From Lunularia cruciata (lineage: Eukaryota; Streptophyta; Marchantiopsida; Lunulariales; Lunulariaceae): 64,000 nucleotides of DNA. The notes under the pieces were generated by a model. The model searched no databases, was not told the DNA's origin, and saw only the letters and a program-made list of their open reading frames with translations. Below, piece by piece: positions 12,084-27,000 of this stretch. The position numbers and the translations under genes are program-made. Every line of letters begins with the position of its first letter. Positions within the stretch are counted from its first letter, which is position 1. Location: positions 7,470,744-7,534,743 of the forward strand of contig OX419759.1 in assembly GCA_948567375.1 (NCBI GenBank), given 5' to 3'.

Positions 12084-15000
12084 TCCCTTAACTCTTTGAT
12101 ACGAGGAGATGAGAGCAGGAGCGTTGGAAGAATGGGGATCCAGAAACTCATCAAATGCATACGAAGTGCAAATCGAATGTAAACATGACAAGTGCAAATC
12201 GAAATGAGTATAAATTTATAAAGAGGATGAGATAAATCTAACAAATCAAATGTAAGGCGAAGCACGGACATAATATAAATATTTCGTGGTCACTGACATT
12301 TCCTGACTTTTCACAGTATACGTGAACGGTGAATCTTAAATCTTTGATAGGTTTATTAGATGGTTGTTGACGTAATAGCTTTTGGTAAAGAGACAGTATA
12401 AAGTTGATAAAGAGCAAAGAAGACTCTCGTATGAGACGGTGAGGAAAACATCACCAAATATTATACCACGAAAGATCAAAGAGGAGTATAAATCGCAGAG
12501 AAGAAAAAGATGACATAAAGAAAGTCCAATGGTCATCAACAATTCAGGAAAGCCTAAAGAATAAACCTCGTTAAATGGGTGGGTGATCAACACGTCCCCA
12601 AAATATATATTTTAAAAGATTGCAAGAGAATCTATTCATCCTTTTGTGCATGTAAGCCTAGCATTTCCGAAGTGAAGGAAACTACCAAATAAATATATTT
12701 ATTTATTTATCGTCTACATATGAACTGCGGTCCTTCTCTAATTTGTAGTGATCCGTATGACCTCTAGATCAATCCCTTGAGATAAAAAGACTAGATGCTG
12801 AAAACCTTAAGGTATATAATATTATGAGGCTTATCAAGGCGAATAAGTAGCTCGATGTACAATCTCTTTAAACAGTATATGGAAATATTCTATGGAGATC
12901 TAAGGATCTTGCGTACTAAGCTAAAAAGAAAACTTACCAAAAGTTTGCTACGGAGAATACTGATCCTCCTTCCCTCTAATGAGGGTTATGAAGATAATTA
13001 TTTGTACCTATCCACACGAGGATCTCTATTCAAAATATTATCTAATGGCCATGATGATTTAAATGAATGATCTAAAACCAGCCCAGGTTCCTCTAATTGA
13101 TTGAAGAGGGCGGTGTAGATATCCAAAAATCTCTAGTTATAATGATACAAAATCATCACATCTCTTTTACGTATAATCTAATGAGTCATCCTACGTATAT
13201 TTTAGACAACAGATCAACCGATCAGATGATTACATGGATGCTAATATATCTCAAATGGTAAAGATAAATAACTACTAGAGGCTTGTTGCAAAGCATAATG
13301 GTCCTCTCACCTCTTGTACATATGGCTTGTACTTGTATCTTGGGCATACACCATATTTCACATAAACTCCAAAGATAAGATGCCTCCACACGCCACTCTC
13401 CCTTCTTCAGATATTGAAGTGCTGACTCCTGATATGTATATAAATATAAACATACTGATATGTAGGTCAATGAATATGCAAGTTGCTTCTTTTGTTCTAC
13501 GCACAAATTGTCATATTGATGTGCTAACTCCTTTCAGCCTTCAATTTTTTCACTTTGAAGGGTTCTTCTTTTGTTTCCAAATATACCAAAGGTTTATGGT
13601 CTATGGTGAACAAATCTCTTCGTAACCTATGTTTTATAGAAAATGCAATAAAAAACTCCTTCTGCTTTGTTGCATTGCGGATCTACTACGTTCGAGTTAA
13701 CCTTCAAGAGAAGAAAAAAAAGCACTCGAATGCCAACCATCTTCCCACTCGTATTTAAAAGACATAGCTAGTTATTAATCCAAATGCAACTATAACAAAC
13801 CTTCTCACCTTACCCTATCAATATCATGATCTCTACCTTGTCCCTAGCTTTATACATACCAAAGTAGATGGAGAAATGTTAGAGTAATTTTATGTTTGAC
13901 ATATTGTCCTTTTTATTAGATCAAAATAGAAATTATATAACTTATCCTCTATGGTTTTCTATTCAGTTTGAGTTTCCGATTGGTGAGACCTTCTCCTGTG
14001 CATTTTGTCCTTCTATACTCTTGTCAATCTATGTAATTCTATGTATCTTGCTTAGTTTCTGTGTAACTCTTCTGTACTTATCTGCTTAGGAAATCCTCTC
14101 ATATGCTTCACCAAATGAGTTGCCATGAGACTGAATGTATTGCTATTCTGCATGTGCTTTTTGCACGTTTTAATCATGAATGGTTCATGATTGAAAATTT
14201 AGATTTTTATATTTAAATTTCAGATGTCTAAATAATCCATCTTTGCTTTCCTTGGCTCCTTGAGAAAAGTGAAGGAGCAAATGACAGCATGCTCAAGAGC
14301 TCTCAGAATCTCTCAATGATAACGTGGAAACTGAAAGGGAACCAATCCCCAACGAGGACGCAGCAACCAGAGAATTCAGTTCTCATGCGAGAAGGAAGGG
14401 AGCAAATCACAAAATTCAAAGTTTAATGACAAGGAACAAAACCACAGAGTATCGGATTGGGTCGGAAAGTTCCAGTTTTGAATTTTGGCTCTGCCTGAAT
14501 CATATGACAAGTATCTAAAATCTTGTATCTGCTACTCATCACATTATCATAACAGTTAATGCTAATTTGCATTAAACTTGAGACTAATCCTCCTTGTAAT
14601 TTACAACGAAATGGCAATAAATAAAAGTACACGTACACCAAGTTCTAGATGCACCGATCAAGTATTCCTTTGTACCAGTTTACTAGTACATACAAAGTTT
14701 TATGGATTCGACCCGCTACCGGTAAAGATGCCTATTAAAACCACCCACTGGATAAAGAAGTGAATTCATTTTTTGATCTTATATGTACATAGCTTGTTAG
14801 TTTTTGATGAGAATATATTTAAGGATATTGCTTACGGAACCAACTCTCTTCTCACCATGTTCAAAAGTTTAAATTAGTTCAGTCATTAATGGGTTTTCCT
14901 ATACATAGGACGTGAGCTAGACCTTTATTTAGTCAATTCCCATTACATATCCTGCGGATAGGGATGTGCATATACATAATATCATGAGAACCCCAAATCA

Positions 15001-18000
15001 TGTGCGCTTCGACTTTCCTATTTCCAACAAGCAACAAAAGAAGTATAAGATACTTCAACAATAAAATCTAATATGGAGCCACCAACATCTCCATCAGCAA
15101 TGTTGATAACTTAACCAAATATCGTTAACTTTCTGCAATATTAATAGCTGCACCAGGTTAACGAGGTTTAACCAGAGTCGAAAGTTTCCGAAATAGACAT
15201 ATCCTTTCCCTCAAAACGAAGGAGAGCGATGCACATTAGGGGGTTTCAAAAATAGTTTTGACGGGTAATTACGGGATAAAAAATAATTTGTGATACTTTT
15301 TTAATGAACTTTGTAACTTGCCAATGAGCTAATAATTGAAGCCACAGTAAAAATTGTGTAAATTATATTCATTTCTAAAAATCAGATTCTCACTTATGGA
15401 TGTTTAGGTGTGTCATAATGAAATAAATGTTAGACCAAATAGGTGACATGGATAACAAATTGGACTACCATGAACTTGCAAATGTACATATGAAAAATCA
15501 GCGCAAACCGTGCCAACCAACGCCTACCTCACTGAAATGAAAGGCTGGGTACCCTCGGTTACCTTCTTGCACCTCCTAACACCTTCTTGAAACTTCTTTG
15601 GATTCCCTCTCAACCATTAAACAAAATTCAAATCAGACGATCTATTATTAACCTTGAATTACAATTAATATAAATTAATGTTTTATTGGGTTATGGTGCA
15701 AACTCAGTCTCATTTTATTTCCTACAAACTACCTATTATGGAGTGTGTTAAAAAATAAGGAACTTGGATGGATATCCACCGTTATCTATCTGTAAGTGCT
15801 TTTTGTGCAATCCCATATAGTTTTTTGAAACACATGATAAATTCAGTTTAGAAATCATACAAAGCTTCATCAAGCTATTTTAAAACCCCTTGTTGTATAG
15901 AAAAAAGGACAAATGGAAAACAATCAAACGCACGCAGAGATAAAATAAATCGAAAGGAGAAATTGGAGGTTAGCCCCAATTTTACCCCTTGGACTCTCCC
16001 TCGCAAAAGAAAGTGAGAGGCTACTCAAATTTACCTATATTCTATATTCGATATTTTAGAGATTACAACATACTCTGTTACTTACCAGCAGATCCTGACG
16101 TCCTAGTTGACGATGAGAATTGGGGCAATTGATCTCAGAAAACTTCTAATTCTTCTATCCCAATTAATAAGAGATATTGTAGATCTCAGCACGGTATCAC
16201 ACTTATGTTGCTAGTCTTTCTATATGGGATAGTCAAATAACTCTAGCTTACCATGGTGTTCCCTCGAACCGGAGGATGCCTGCGGTTCGTAATCGTGGTA
16301 ATGGAGCTCCGCGGCAGGATGACTGTGACTGGCTTCCTAAGTTGACGTGGTGGATGCTGACTGTGTGTCGGCTGCTCATCCGTGTGTCTGGTCGGTGCTG
16401 ATTCGCAGAGGCGCCTCCACCGGGACATTATACTTTCCGTTTAGTGCAGTTGTCGTCCATGGTCGTCCGAAATGGACTACCATTCTTTTCCTATTGCGCA
16501 TCCGCTGCGCTACTCATGCTCCACTCGGATCTCTTCATACTGTACACCTCGTTCGGTCCTTTTTAACGGAAAGACATGATGCACCCGAAGGCGAGCTTGA
16601 CTTTATTCAGAAGAAAAACGCGTCTACTGATTGAAACACTCTTCATCCAAATCATGGCTCAACAATGGAAAGGATCCAGTATCACAATGGATAAATGTAG
16701 CAGACATGATTGGCCAAAAGTGGTTAATAAGCGTCATTTTAACATGTCACGAAGTTGGCAAGCCAAATATAGTCGCAAGTGTATCCCCATGATGTGTGGA
16801 AATAATTCCTCTTCTTCCTCCTCCACCCGTACTAGATGAAGCAGAACTTAGCCATGCAGAAGATCCACTCTTTCTTTACATCATGATAATCTAGGACCAT
16901 CTCTTTAAGGCCCACCTTATATTACTCGGCATAGGGTACTTCTTATTTGATTCTATCAAAGCCGATACGATGAGCAGAGATACTATACTCAATAGATTAA
17001 AGGCAAAGGCAATGGCAATGGCAATGAAGTCAAAACAAATCATACTCTTGTATTCTGCTGGGACTATTGAGATTAAGCTCAAACGAGGTGACCAGTTTGA
17101 TGGAAACAACTTCGCTTATGTCCCAGATTTGGACTAATGGTATCAAGTGCGAGGACTGAAGGTACATGCCCTTAGGATACCTTGCCATACTAGAGAATAA
17201 AAAACCATCACACAAAAAACGTTGTGAATCAGCGCGGCCGTTTCGATAATAAAGACTGCTCTGGAATGCGAAAAGCATGATATCAGTTGGAAAGAGATTG
17301 ATCGAATCTATACACAAGCGGCTTATCGTCATCTTCCTTTGTGTGTGAGAGTGCTGGTTGGGCGCTTCTTATTATCTTTACTTCGAGATTAAAAAAGGCA
17401 TGTCGTAAATAAGCATACAAACAGAGCATGCAAAGTGATATGAACTTTCCTCGTCGCTTCATTCGGGGAGAAGATCACGTAACAACTATTCAACACAGTA
17501 ATTATAGGAATATGTTTTGAAGGTTACCAACTTACCAACGTTCATCGTAAAGTCATAGATAATATTGAGAATGGAGTTCCCAACAGGAATCATTTACTGT
17601 CTGCGCTGAACCTGTAGGCCAACTACGTAGTCTGCGTGCCACCATCCCTCTAATACAGTACTAGGAGAATAATTTGCATGTTCAACACTTAGGTTCGATA
17701 CTTTCTCACGTGACTGCCACCAGGAACCTTCAAAGACGCCATATCGACTTGAGCATTTTGGAGAAACGACAACCGAGTAGATGGCCATTGTGACGATATG
17801 TGTAGGATGAGAAAAATAACAGTCTGTCTTTACTAGGCTACTGTAGCTTCAAGGGTTGCACAAAGATTTTAGGATAATTGGATGCTTACCCCTTTCCGGC
17901 TCCTCATTACACGTACTGTGCGCAGGGACTCTTGGCTGAAGGCTGTGAATTTTCTTCCCTTCTGTTGACACGATGTCAGTGTTAAGTTACAGTTACAGAT

Positions 18001-19736
18001 CTCATTTGTCATTACTGCACAGTTGGCTGCAATCAAATTGCAAGGTAAACCCCCTGTTTCACTTCTAGCTGCTGCCCCAGTGATCCTTTCGTGTTCCTGA
18101 AAATTGTCTGTTTTCTTCATACCTTCATGTCAAACTGTCATAAGGTGGGACATTATCTTGTTTGTATCTTGCATAAGTACTACTTACATATTGGATAAAT
18201 CTCTGGGCTAATCTTAGTAAACCTTCGTCATTTACCTCTATCCTTTTCTCTTCCACCTGCATGTCTTTCTCAGGTTTTCTGCGAAGGCATGTGTTGCCTT
18301 ATACCGTAACTATACATTTAACATTCCCCAAGAATGCTCAGGAAATGGAGGAGCAGATGACGAAGAAGAGGGGATTAAGAAAGAAAGAGTGATGGAATCG
18401 TCAACCATCAATGCGTCTAATTTCTGGATTAGTTATTCACTTATTGAATCTATTGCAAATCAGTTGGACAGGTAGATCACAGCTTGGCTTAGTAGAATTG
18501 TGAAGGAAGTAAACACGATCGTCAACAACTTGGCTTCCCCTTAAGAAAGTGATGCAAGCAACTGTCTAATGAGTGCTACCCCACTGTGGATTGCAACATG
18601 TAATAATTGACTTTTAGTTGCCTCTTGTACCGACGTCGACAGGAGGCACGAGACTTTCCGGTCGAATGGATGCACTGTGCAGATGCTCCGTACTTCCAGT
18701 CCATCCGTTGAGTAATTAAACCTGCGTAGAGTAATTCCGTTGAGCAGTGACAAATTGTTACAAGTCTCGTATAGTAACGTCAGTGCTTAATGCATCGCCC
18801 AGTTGTCATGACGAATGAGCCTCTGCCTTCGTCTACCGTTAACCAAGACCAGAAGTCTTCTAACACGAGACCTCCGACGAGCAGGAAGATTCAGAGTGCC
18901 AGCGTGTAGGTCTCAAGAGAAGCTCGCTATCATTCGTTTGGCGTTCAGTCACCTGGTTTGCGGGTCCGTTTAGTGAATGGGTGGAATCGAGTTTGCTTGA
19001 CCGGGGTCTGGTTGAGTGAAACTTCTGTCTGTTAACGAAGATAGCTAGGATGACGCAGTGCAGTTCGCAACAAGTTAAACTGATAGTGCGAACTGTTGAC
19101 TCTTCGTCGGTAATGCTTTCTGTCCGGTCTTGGCTTGTAGTCGGAAGCAAGTTACCGTTTACCGATGCTGAAAGGTATTTTTAGTCGTACATTTGAAGTC
19201 GGAGACCGGCCATTAAATGCTGATGGATAGAAATGTCAAAATTAGCTCCAGCATGTCCAGTGAGGGCTTCCCAGCGAGGAGATAGATAATGAAGGCCCGA
19301 CCGTTGTTCTATCAGACAGCAACGGATGAAAAAGTAATCGAGTACCATATGAAGTAGCATTGACGTTACGTCGTGGAAACCTCGCGCAAAACTATGCCGA
19401 GGATTAACATCCTTATCCGAAACGAAACGGACGGAAAGCGCTCATCGACAGTCACATGGACAGAATGTCCTGCAACATGCAAGGGATATAGCTCAGAGTC
19501 ACAATAGGTGATAGTAATAAATCCCAGGTTTACTACAACATACCATCATTGAGATCGGAACCCATGTAGGAATAATGGATGGGGAGGTGGACGGACGTTG
19601 TTGACTTATTTGGATGGAGCTAGACACCCGACGTTCTCATTTGGACGGTATATGCTCAATAGAAAAAGTTGATCATCTTTCCAGCAAGGGAGGGAGCAAG
19701 TAAGGCAGCCGACAATAGGTCTGGCACTATAGCAAA
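12084..19736. other. Gene-free stretch with no recognised coding sequence
   Basis: All open frames are below about 105 codons, lie on both strands and carry no motif I recognise. A short GGCAAT-type simple repeat sits near 17,005-17,025. A weak partial match to the dispersed repeat ('TTAGCCCCAATTTTACCCC') occurs near 15,971. I saw no tRNA, rRNA or retroelement protein signature. Confidence 0.4.
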
Positions 19737-19790
19737 TGATATTAGGTGTGTTCCTTCGTGTGTGTTCTACGTGGTCGCCTTTCCCATTAG
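19737..19790 (+). repeat. Dispersed repeat family, truncated copy 4
   Basis: Only the terminal block is present: a 'GTTCTACGTGGTCGCCTTTCC' word preceded by 'TTCCTTCGTGTG'. It matches the end of copies 1 and 3, which indicates a 5'-truncated copy. Confidence 0.45.
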
Positions 19791-22700
19791 GTGGAAAGTG
19801 GTGGACTAAAGGTGTACTAAAGTTAGAACCCAAGGGAATCGTTCTTCAGGGCAGGCTTTTAGTTCGTAGGTGTGTTGAAGCGAGAAAGTTACACAGATAT
19901 TTACTCGAACGGACTCTGGACGTAATCCGACCTTTGCATTGGAACTTATGGGGCCATTTAGGTAGGAACGTTTTGAGTGGGGGAGTGTTCAGTGAATAAC
20001 GGAGTTCAGTATGGAGATGAACGGAGTGGAACCTCGCTGAACAGGGTGGAGGGTTGGATTGGACGACGGAAGGAAGAAGAGGGAGAGCTTTGGCTGCTCG
20101 CAGCGCCACGCCTGGGGGAATGTGCTGTGCTGCTGCACTTAGCTCGGGCTCACTGGTAGTGCAGGGGAGGGAGGAAGAAGAGGTAGGGGAGAGCAGTGGC
20201 AGAGCAGAGCGGAGGAGGGGGAGTGCAGGGGAAGGGGAAGGAGTTGAGTGGAAAGGGAAGAAGATATGCCCTGCAGGCATTGGAGGACTGGGGTACCGGC
20301 GTATGTGGAGATAGATGATCGTCGGGGGCCCGGAGCGGGGGAGGAATCATGCTCAACATATGCCTGCGAGGGCGGCGATTAAAAAGGTGATGAGAGTTTC
20401 TACCTTATGACCGTTTGTAAGTGTTGATGTTGTGGTGGTGCTTTTCGGACCTCTGTGGTGGTGCTGAATTACTGTGCGCAATTACCTCGAGGGAGGTCGA
20501 CTCGACCCCGACTGGTTGTTTCACGTGCGTGTCTTCTTCTGCTAGACTACTTTCTAGCAGGGGGTAATAATTATCGATTTTTCCGTAGGGGAAGAGTAGT
20601 TACTTTTGAGCTCTTGGCTGGCATTTGGCAGCCGAGACGAGGTTCTAGTTGGTAGGATGATGTATGGCAGATCCTGGACAGAGGAAGAGAGAGTGGAGGA
20701 GGCCATGGTTGTGGTGGGGTGTCTTACTCGTCTTGGCCGTGGGAGAAGTTGTCGTGGAGGGCAGGAGTGGAGGAGGAAGGATCGAGATTAGTAGGAGGGG
20801 CCAAAGGGGCCATCTGAAACTCAAGGGATGATCTCTCAATGGGGCTGGCAGTATGAGTTCAGTCCGTCCAAAAAGTAGAGACTGGTGGGAAGAAGGAAGG
20901 ATTTTGAGCTTTGTAAATAATAAACCGGAGAGAATGTTGTCGTGAGTCGGTACATTCTGACAGATTGTAGCTCAGAGCAGCAAATTTGGAAGAAGCACGG
21001 TTAAGTAGGTCAAGGATTGAGTGACATTGTCTGAAGGCATACAACAGGAGAGTCATGTGACATGCTGGACGAGCGTGTGAGAGATAGTCAGAACGGTTTG
21101 ATGTAGCATAGAGTGGATGGTAGTCGAGAATGACGATGAGAATTGTTCGATCAGTGAGAATTGCAAGGTGTTCCAGGTTTCATGGTCGAGCAGATTGGTG
21201 ACTTAGTCGGTGTTCGGCCGAAGAGGCCGTGCATTTGACATGGCCAATGTAGTTTGACTCTCGTGAGTTTGACTCCAGATTCTTCGTCTCGACGTGCTCA
21301 GTCAAATGTTACTTTCTGCTCGCAAGGGCGATCACTATCGACCACAGAGGAGGTTCAGATAGCTCGTCTCCATGCCAGGTGCGAGAGTGGAGGAGACCCA
21401 TGACTATTTTTCGGTGTATAGTTGTGTGTTGCATGCTTGATCGTGATACAAACTCGTATGTGCACGGATAATGTGCTGAGCAGGTTACAGTTCCTGAAGT
21501 TGGAACTTCAGCTTTCGCATCAGTTTCGCAAGTCAATGCTTCCCTCGCCGGGTAGAATCGGACGGTGGACCTGTGACTTCTGCCACTGACACAGCCTACT
21601 GGTACCTACTGTCCAGCAAATGTGCGGTATCGCTGTATCCATCTTCTTCTGGCATAGACACCTGCAACAGGGGTTCTGCCCCCCGGAGCAAGGCCAGCTA
21701 GAAAATGCCGGTCCTGGAGGAACCAGGTTTCATACCTGTCACACTACAGAACAGTTCTTAGTGGCACCATCTTTTTCCGAGGACCTTCCAATGGATCGAT
21801 TCACTGTTTTTATGGCTATGACCGATCAGACATCAGTGTTCCTCCCACCGTTAGTGTAATGCTTAGAAACTCTACGGGTGCTGAGACTGAAGCAGAACTG
21901 ACGTTTGTCGCGGTAACGAAGGCAGTAGATAGAACAGACAATGCAACCAGCGAATGCCGGAGAGCTCGGCTGCCGTTGGCTGCACGAATTTAATTTGTAT
22001 ACTCTGGTATAGCGGATGATGCCTTGTAGGTCTTTGCTTATGCTACACCCTCGCATATCAAGTAAGGCTTGATGGCTACATACAAGGGGGGTATACAACA
22101 TTGTTGAGAAAATCGCGGAGAGCACTGTTGTATCCTCTGGTCCTACCTTGGCTGGACGTCATCTTGTATATCATCCACTGTAAGATATTGTGTATTTTCA
22201 GTGGAAACATAACTACCTTTGAACTCCTTCTCCTAGGTTGGATTAGGAGAGAGAGACGAGGAAGCGAGGAACCCCCAGCGCCCGAAGTGTCGGGCATCTA
22301 ATATATTCAAAAAGATTGGAGCGTTTCCTCCTCGACGTTTATTCTGGAGATCGGTCGCCTTCTCTAGTTCTGAAGAGTAGATCTCATTACAGAGTGCGGA
22401 TCGCTAGCTTCCCACGACAAGTACGAGGGGTTCGCAAGATTACTGGTCACTAGGCTTATCAATGACGGACCGGACCTAGTTCGACTTTCTGTCTACCAGT
22501 CGATAGTGTTTGCGAGTGGATGGGCGTCCATATGAATATCGTTGGCGTGGAGTCTGATGGAGGTAAGATGTAGTGAGAGCTGAGCTTAGTCGGATCTTGC
22601 ACAACCTGAAGAGTTCAATGAATCTGTCTATGGACACGGATCGTTTGTGGAAGCTCCATGTCTTACACAGCTGGTGATCTCTTGGTGCAATTGGGTAACT

Positions 22701-23935
22701 TGCAGTTCTAGGCCTTCAAAGAAGCTAATTCTTCTTTGGATTTACGCAAGGTAGAGAGCATCAATCAGTGAGGTGAAGAATTGTGGTGGCCAGCTGCGTA
22801 TAAAGTGTCTTAGATTGCACAGGGAAATTTCCATCGGGCTAACCCCCTAGCTCTATTGGACGCTCTGTTGGAAGGGAGAAGGAGCGAAGGAGTGAATGTT
22901 TTAGTCTTGGTACTGCTAGGCCTTTCTCACCAGGTGACAGTAAGGAAAAGACTCTGGTAGAGCATATAGAAGCGCCAAGCTTTAATTTGGGAGGCCAAGG
23001 TTTAGCTGTTTGAAAGAAGGAGATCATCGTGATTTGAGGCAGAGGAACGTCTTAGGTTTGATCTGTACGGAAATATAATCGAAATGCACTAGAGGAATAG
23101 AGGAATGCACAATTCCACGATGCCATCCGACTCCGAGAAGAGCTTAGCTGGTGATTCTTAGTGAAACATATGAATGTGTCAGACTGCCACAGTGGACTCT
23201 TACTGCCATAGGGGAGCTCAAGAACTTGTAGCCCTGTTGGACCGCAAGTGCCCTTAGAGACCAACTCCACACGTCTCAATTCTGGATCAGCTGATAAGTA
23301 CTTTCATCTGAACATCAATACATTTTCTCGGGTAGTGTAGGTCGCTATCCTTATTCGCGTTGTTTAGAGGAAGATAAGGACACAACGACCCGAAGATAGG
23401 TTATTTCTTCTGATACCAGGTAGAGCATAGGATGGACATATTTCCACCATAGAGTTACCGGTAAACAGTCAATTGACTTTGTTTGTCATGCCCAAGACCT
23501 TTATCTTTAACCTCTCCTTGCTTTAGACCATCCGTTGCGAGTAGCCCCTGTGAGATTTTGAGGTCTTTGCTTAAATGACATGGCTTAACATGCTCACCAC
23601 CTGAAAACTGGCTAACCATGCCTGGTTCATGCAGTTCTCATTGTATTCTCTTGCACTCAAGTAGCATATCGTTACGAGCACGTTTTTCAACGTTCACTGA
23701 AACATTGCGCTGGTCTCTAGATTTATGGGCACTGGGTTCTAGATTCATAAACACAAGTGTGTAAATGGCAGACTACGCAGTTTCGCAGGTTATCACACTC
23801 AACACAGATATTGCTACGGCCCTAGGCTGACGTAGGTAGTATTTGGTAGACAGACGTTGGTGCTGTTTTCTTCCTTCCCCTTGGCGCTCTGTCTAAGAAT
23901 TCTTCTAGCTTACCATTTTTGCCATGTAATTGCAG
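19791..23935. other. Gene-free stretch upstream of the coiled-coil gene
   Basis: A strongly G- and A-rich block lies at about 20,050-20,250 on the + strand, which produces long but low-complexity open frames on both strands that I do not accept as genes. The last part up to 23,935 should contain the promoter and 5' exon(s) of the downstream gene, because the first exon seen there begins at a splice acceptor. I could not define a TATA box or transcription start. Confidence 0.4.
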
Positions 23936-24012
23936 GACGTTTCAAATCCTGCAGGCGGACTACGAGCGAGCTCTTCGCAAAGGAAGAGGAGCAGCCACCA
24001 CACTTGCCTGAA
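23936..24012 (+). promoter_or_regulatory. 5' exon leader before the chosen ATG, with an out-of-frame open segment
   Basis: A pyrimidine-rich tract and TTGCAG end at 23,935, so this is probably the 5' edge of an exon. The main frame is also open here, so coding could extend upstream through the splice junction. A second frame reads 24 residues from 23,937 and stops with TGA at 24,009-24,011, one base before the ATG at 24,013. That segment (containing ILQADYERALRKG) looks unusually protein-like. It could be a uORF tail or the end of an alternatively spliced frame. A cDNA would decide. Confidence 0.45.
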
Positions 24013-27000
24013 ATGACCCCTCTCAGGTGGAGGTCTACCTCCATGAAGGAACTCCAAAACTCACAGGGGCATACTTTTGCGGAACCATCTGTCCAATCTC
24101 CTGCTGACATTGGTCAATCTTCAGGAGAGACCCCTGCACCATTGGCAGAGCAATTGAATCATCATCTATCTGCAGACTCAACCCGCTCCGCAAAGCACTC
24201 ACGTTCCCTACCAGATGCTGTTCCATCTCCAGAGCCAAATCGACAAGGCGAAAGTGACAGTATTTCATTGGTAGAGGAGGCCCAGTCCCGCAGCAACGAG
24301 ACCACTCCCGCTGCTACTCCAACGACAAGAGCTATGTCCCCTCGTGAACTACCGAGATCGGGCCTTGTCCGCAATCTTTCTATGAGTGGAGCAGACACAA
24401 AGAGTTCAATTGAAGGATCTCCCGAACCACGGCAAGGACCCACAGAGGAAATCGTTGAGTTCCAGCCTGTAGACCTGGACCAAAAGTATCGTAGAAAGGA
24501 GCTTATAAGGCATGTGACGGCTGCTAAGATTCAAAATCGTGAAGAGTCGCTGCTCAACAACCCAAGTCTACCTGTTTTGGAAGCGAGGTAATTTCCTGCA
24601 ATCAGTAAACTGCGAGCTGGAAAGAAGGGATTGGGAATTATTGGAGTTCATCAGATTTGCTAGGAGATCTCATTATTCGATATTCAGAAGGCTATGTTTC
24701 CATTCCTTGTCCCTAGACAACCTCGACAAGGTATTAAAGTTTGTTCATTATACCTTTCCCCTTTGATTATTGCGTCAGCTAGATCAACTATAGGGGGTAC
24801 ACTATATGCTCCCGTCTCTAGCAAGTTCTTCTGGTGACACAGATACACGAATTTTTAGCAGTGTTGGCATTCATTCGAAATTGGTGAGAAGCTGTGTAAA
24901 ACGCAGTGCCAGTAACGTCCAAAGTTATCTCATTATAGGAGCAGATATTATACTTTAGAAGTTAACCCTAACTCTGGGTGCGGACTTACGCATGCTTGCC
25001 TCTCTATGTAATTGATACTTTTGACGATCTTTACCATCAAGAGTCAGACTCAGAGTCAGCACTGTCAGGCGTGGGTCTGGAATCGGGTTGTTTACAACGG
25101 GTTCTGTATTCCATTACGTAATATGCACTAGAGGTCATGGTCTCACAAGCAAGGATTCGTCCAAGTCTTAGAATTGAACTCTGTGTTACACCTCGTAGTT
25201 ATTGATTTTGTTCCGTTGAAAGTCTCAGAAGAATTGATCTTTTCTCTTGAAATTGCAGAAAAGCTCCAACTGGAGATGAGCCGGCGGCTATGACCATTGA
25301 GTTTCTGAGAGCTCGGCTTTTAGCTGAGCGCTCAGCATCCAAAGCCACCAAGCAGCAAATGTCACAACTTTCCAAGAAGGTAAATACCGATCATGAAGGA
25401 TTTTATTGGATGGCTGAGTTTTTAACAGTATTTGTGCGAGTGACATCACAAGGGACATACTATGAAATAATAATACTAATGACGCGGAGAAGTCGGAAGC
25501 CATATATAGGAATGCCCTGTCACGTGTTTGAACATAGAGTACATCTCTTTTGAGCCTTTCACAGGATGTCCTGTGACGAAAGAGAACTAGTTACGGGTGA
25601 GAAGCGGGGTACTACGCCTCATCAGAGAACTACATTACCCATCCTTTAACACAACTCCCCCGTTCCTCGAACGGCTTCTGCTCTCATCTCCTAATACCCA
25701 TCTTCTATCTAACACAACTCAATGTCCAGCAGGTAGTGGATCTTGAAACCAGATTGGCAGCAGAAGTAGAGCTGCGACAGGCAGAGATGGAGCTTCGGAA
25801 GAAAGCTGAAGTGGCTTTACAAGAAGCCCTGGCGAAATTGAATCAGATAAGTACGGTAGGAGAAACAGTAGTTAAAGAAGCTTCTACCGTTTCTACAGTT
25901 GACTTGCAGACGGCAAAAAATGCACAGCCGAAAGCAAGTGATGAAAATGCGCCACAGATGAAACCAGGAGCATTCAATGAGTCCAGCAAGCAGACCGTTG
26001 TTCGAAGCGAAGCGGATCCGGACAGCACTTCCTTGCCTGAAAACATTGTCAGCAACCAAGATAAAGTGTCAAGTGTGAATGGAGTCACTAATGAATCAGC
26101 TAGCACTCAGACCAATAGTCCTGCTGCTGCACCTACACAAGCTTCTGAGCGGACCTCACTTCAAGGAAGCTCTGGGTATAGATCAAAATCACCGGACACC
26201 TCAGATTCAGGTTCTAGTCCTGAAAGGGACGCCAGTTCCTCAAACCAGTCGAAGACCAGAGAGGACACAAGGTACGCGCGTTCATTCAAGATCATGTGTA
26301 TGTTCTGGAGAGAAATAATTCCTTTGCATTTCTGTAGCACTGGAGTAACTGTTGTTTTATTCCTGGGACTGGTAGAGGTGAGAAGTGTCCATGGACAGTG
26401 AATACAGTGTACCGCATTGATTTCTTCAACGTGTAAGCTGGGGTACTTTGAGACTAAGTTTGAAGCTCGCACAGTTTGTACAGGTAGAATGTAGCTGTGA
26501 TGTCACTTCTCCGAACCAGCTTACATTATGATGTCAATGTTCTCTTCAGTAGAGGAGACCTTGGTTACCGTTGTTCGATCTAACACATCTGTGGCGAATT
26601 TCTTGTGAGAACAGAACTGCTATTGAAGAGAGATTACGGACAATGTGGCGCCAAATAGGGCAAGAAATGGCAGCTTTAGCTGAAGTCAAAGGCGGGGAGG
26701 ACTCTATCAAGCAGGAATTCATGGGATGGATGGGACAAGTTCCCAAAATGCTAAAGGACGAGCAGTCTGAAACAAGTAAAGGTGTAAACGGAGCTAAGTT
26801 GGGTGTTATACTACCAGACATCGGGGTGAATGCAACTGAAGACTCACTGGGAGCAGTTCTAGAGGAAGGCTCAAACCAGGATAACAGTGCAAAAATACTT
26901 TCGCCTTCTGCAGAGAAGACGGAAAGCCTCAAGAGGAATGCGTCGATCGCGAAGAAAGTGGCCAAACTGGTGGAACAGTACGAAGCTCAGGAGACCGCAC

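Noticed and set aside
19846-20280. 144-codon minus-strand frame and overlapping + frames
   Set aside because: The DNA is G/A-rich on one strand, which removes stop codons by composition. Proteins are low-complexity Pro/Ser/Leu on one strand and Gly/Arg/Glu on the other.
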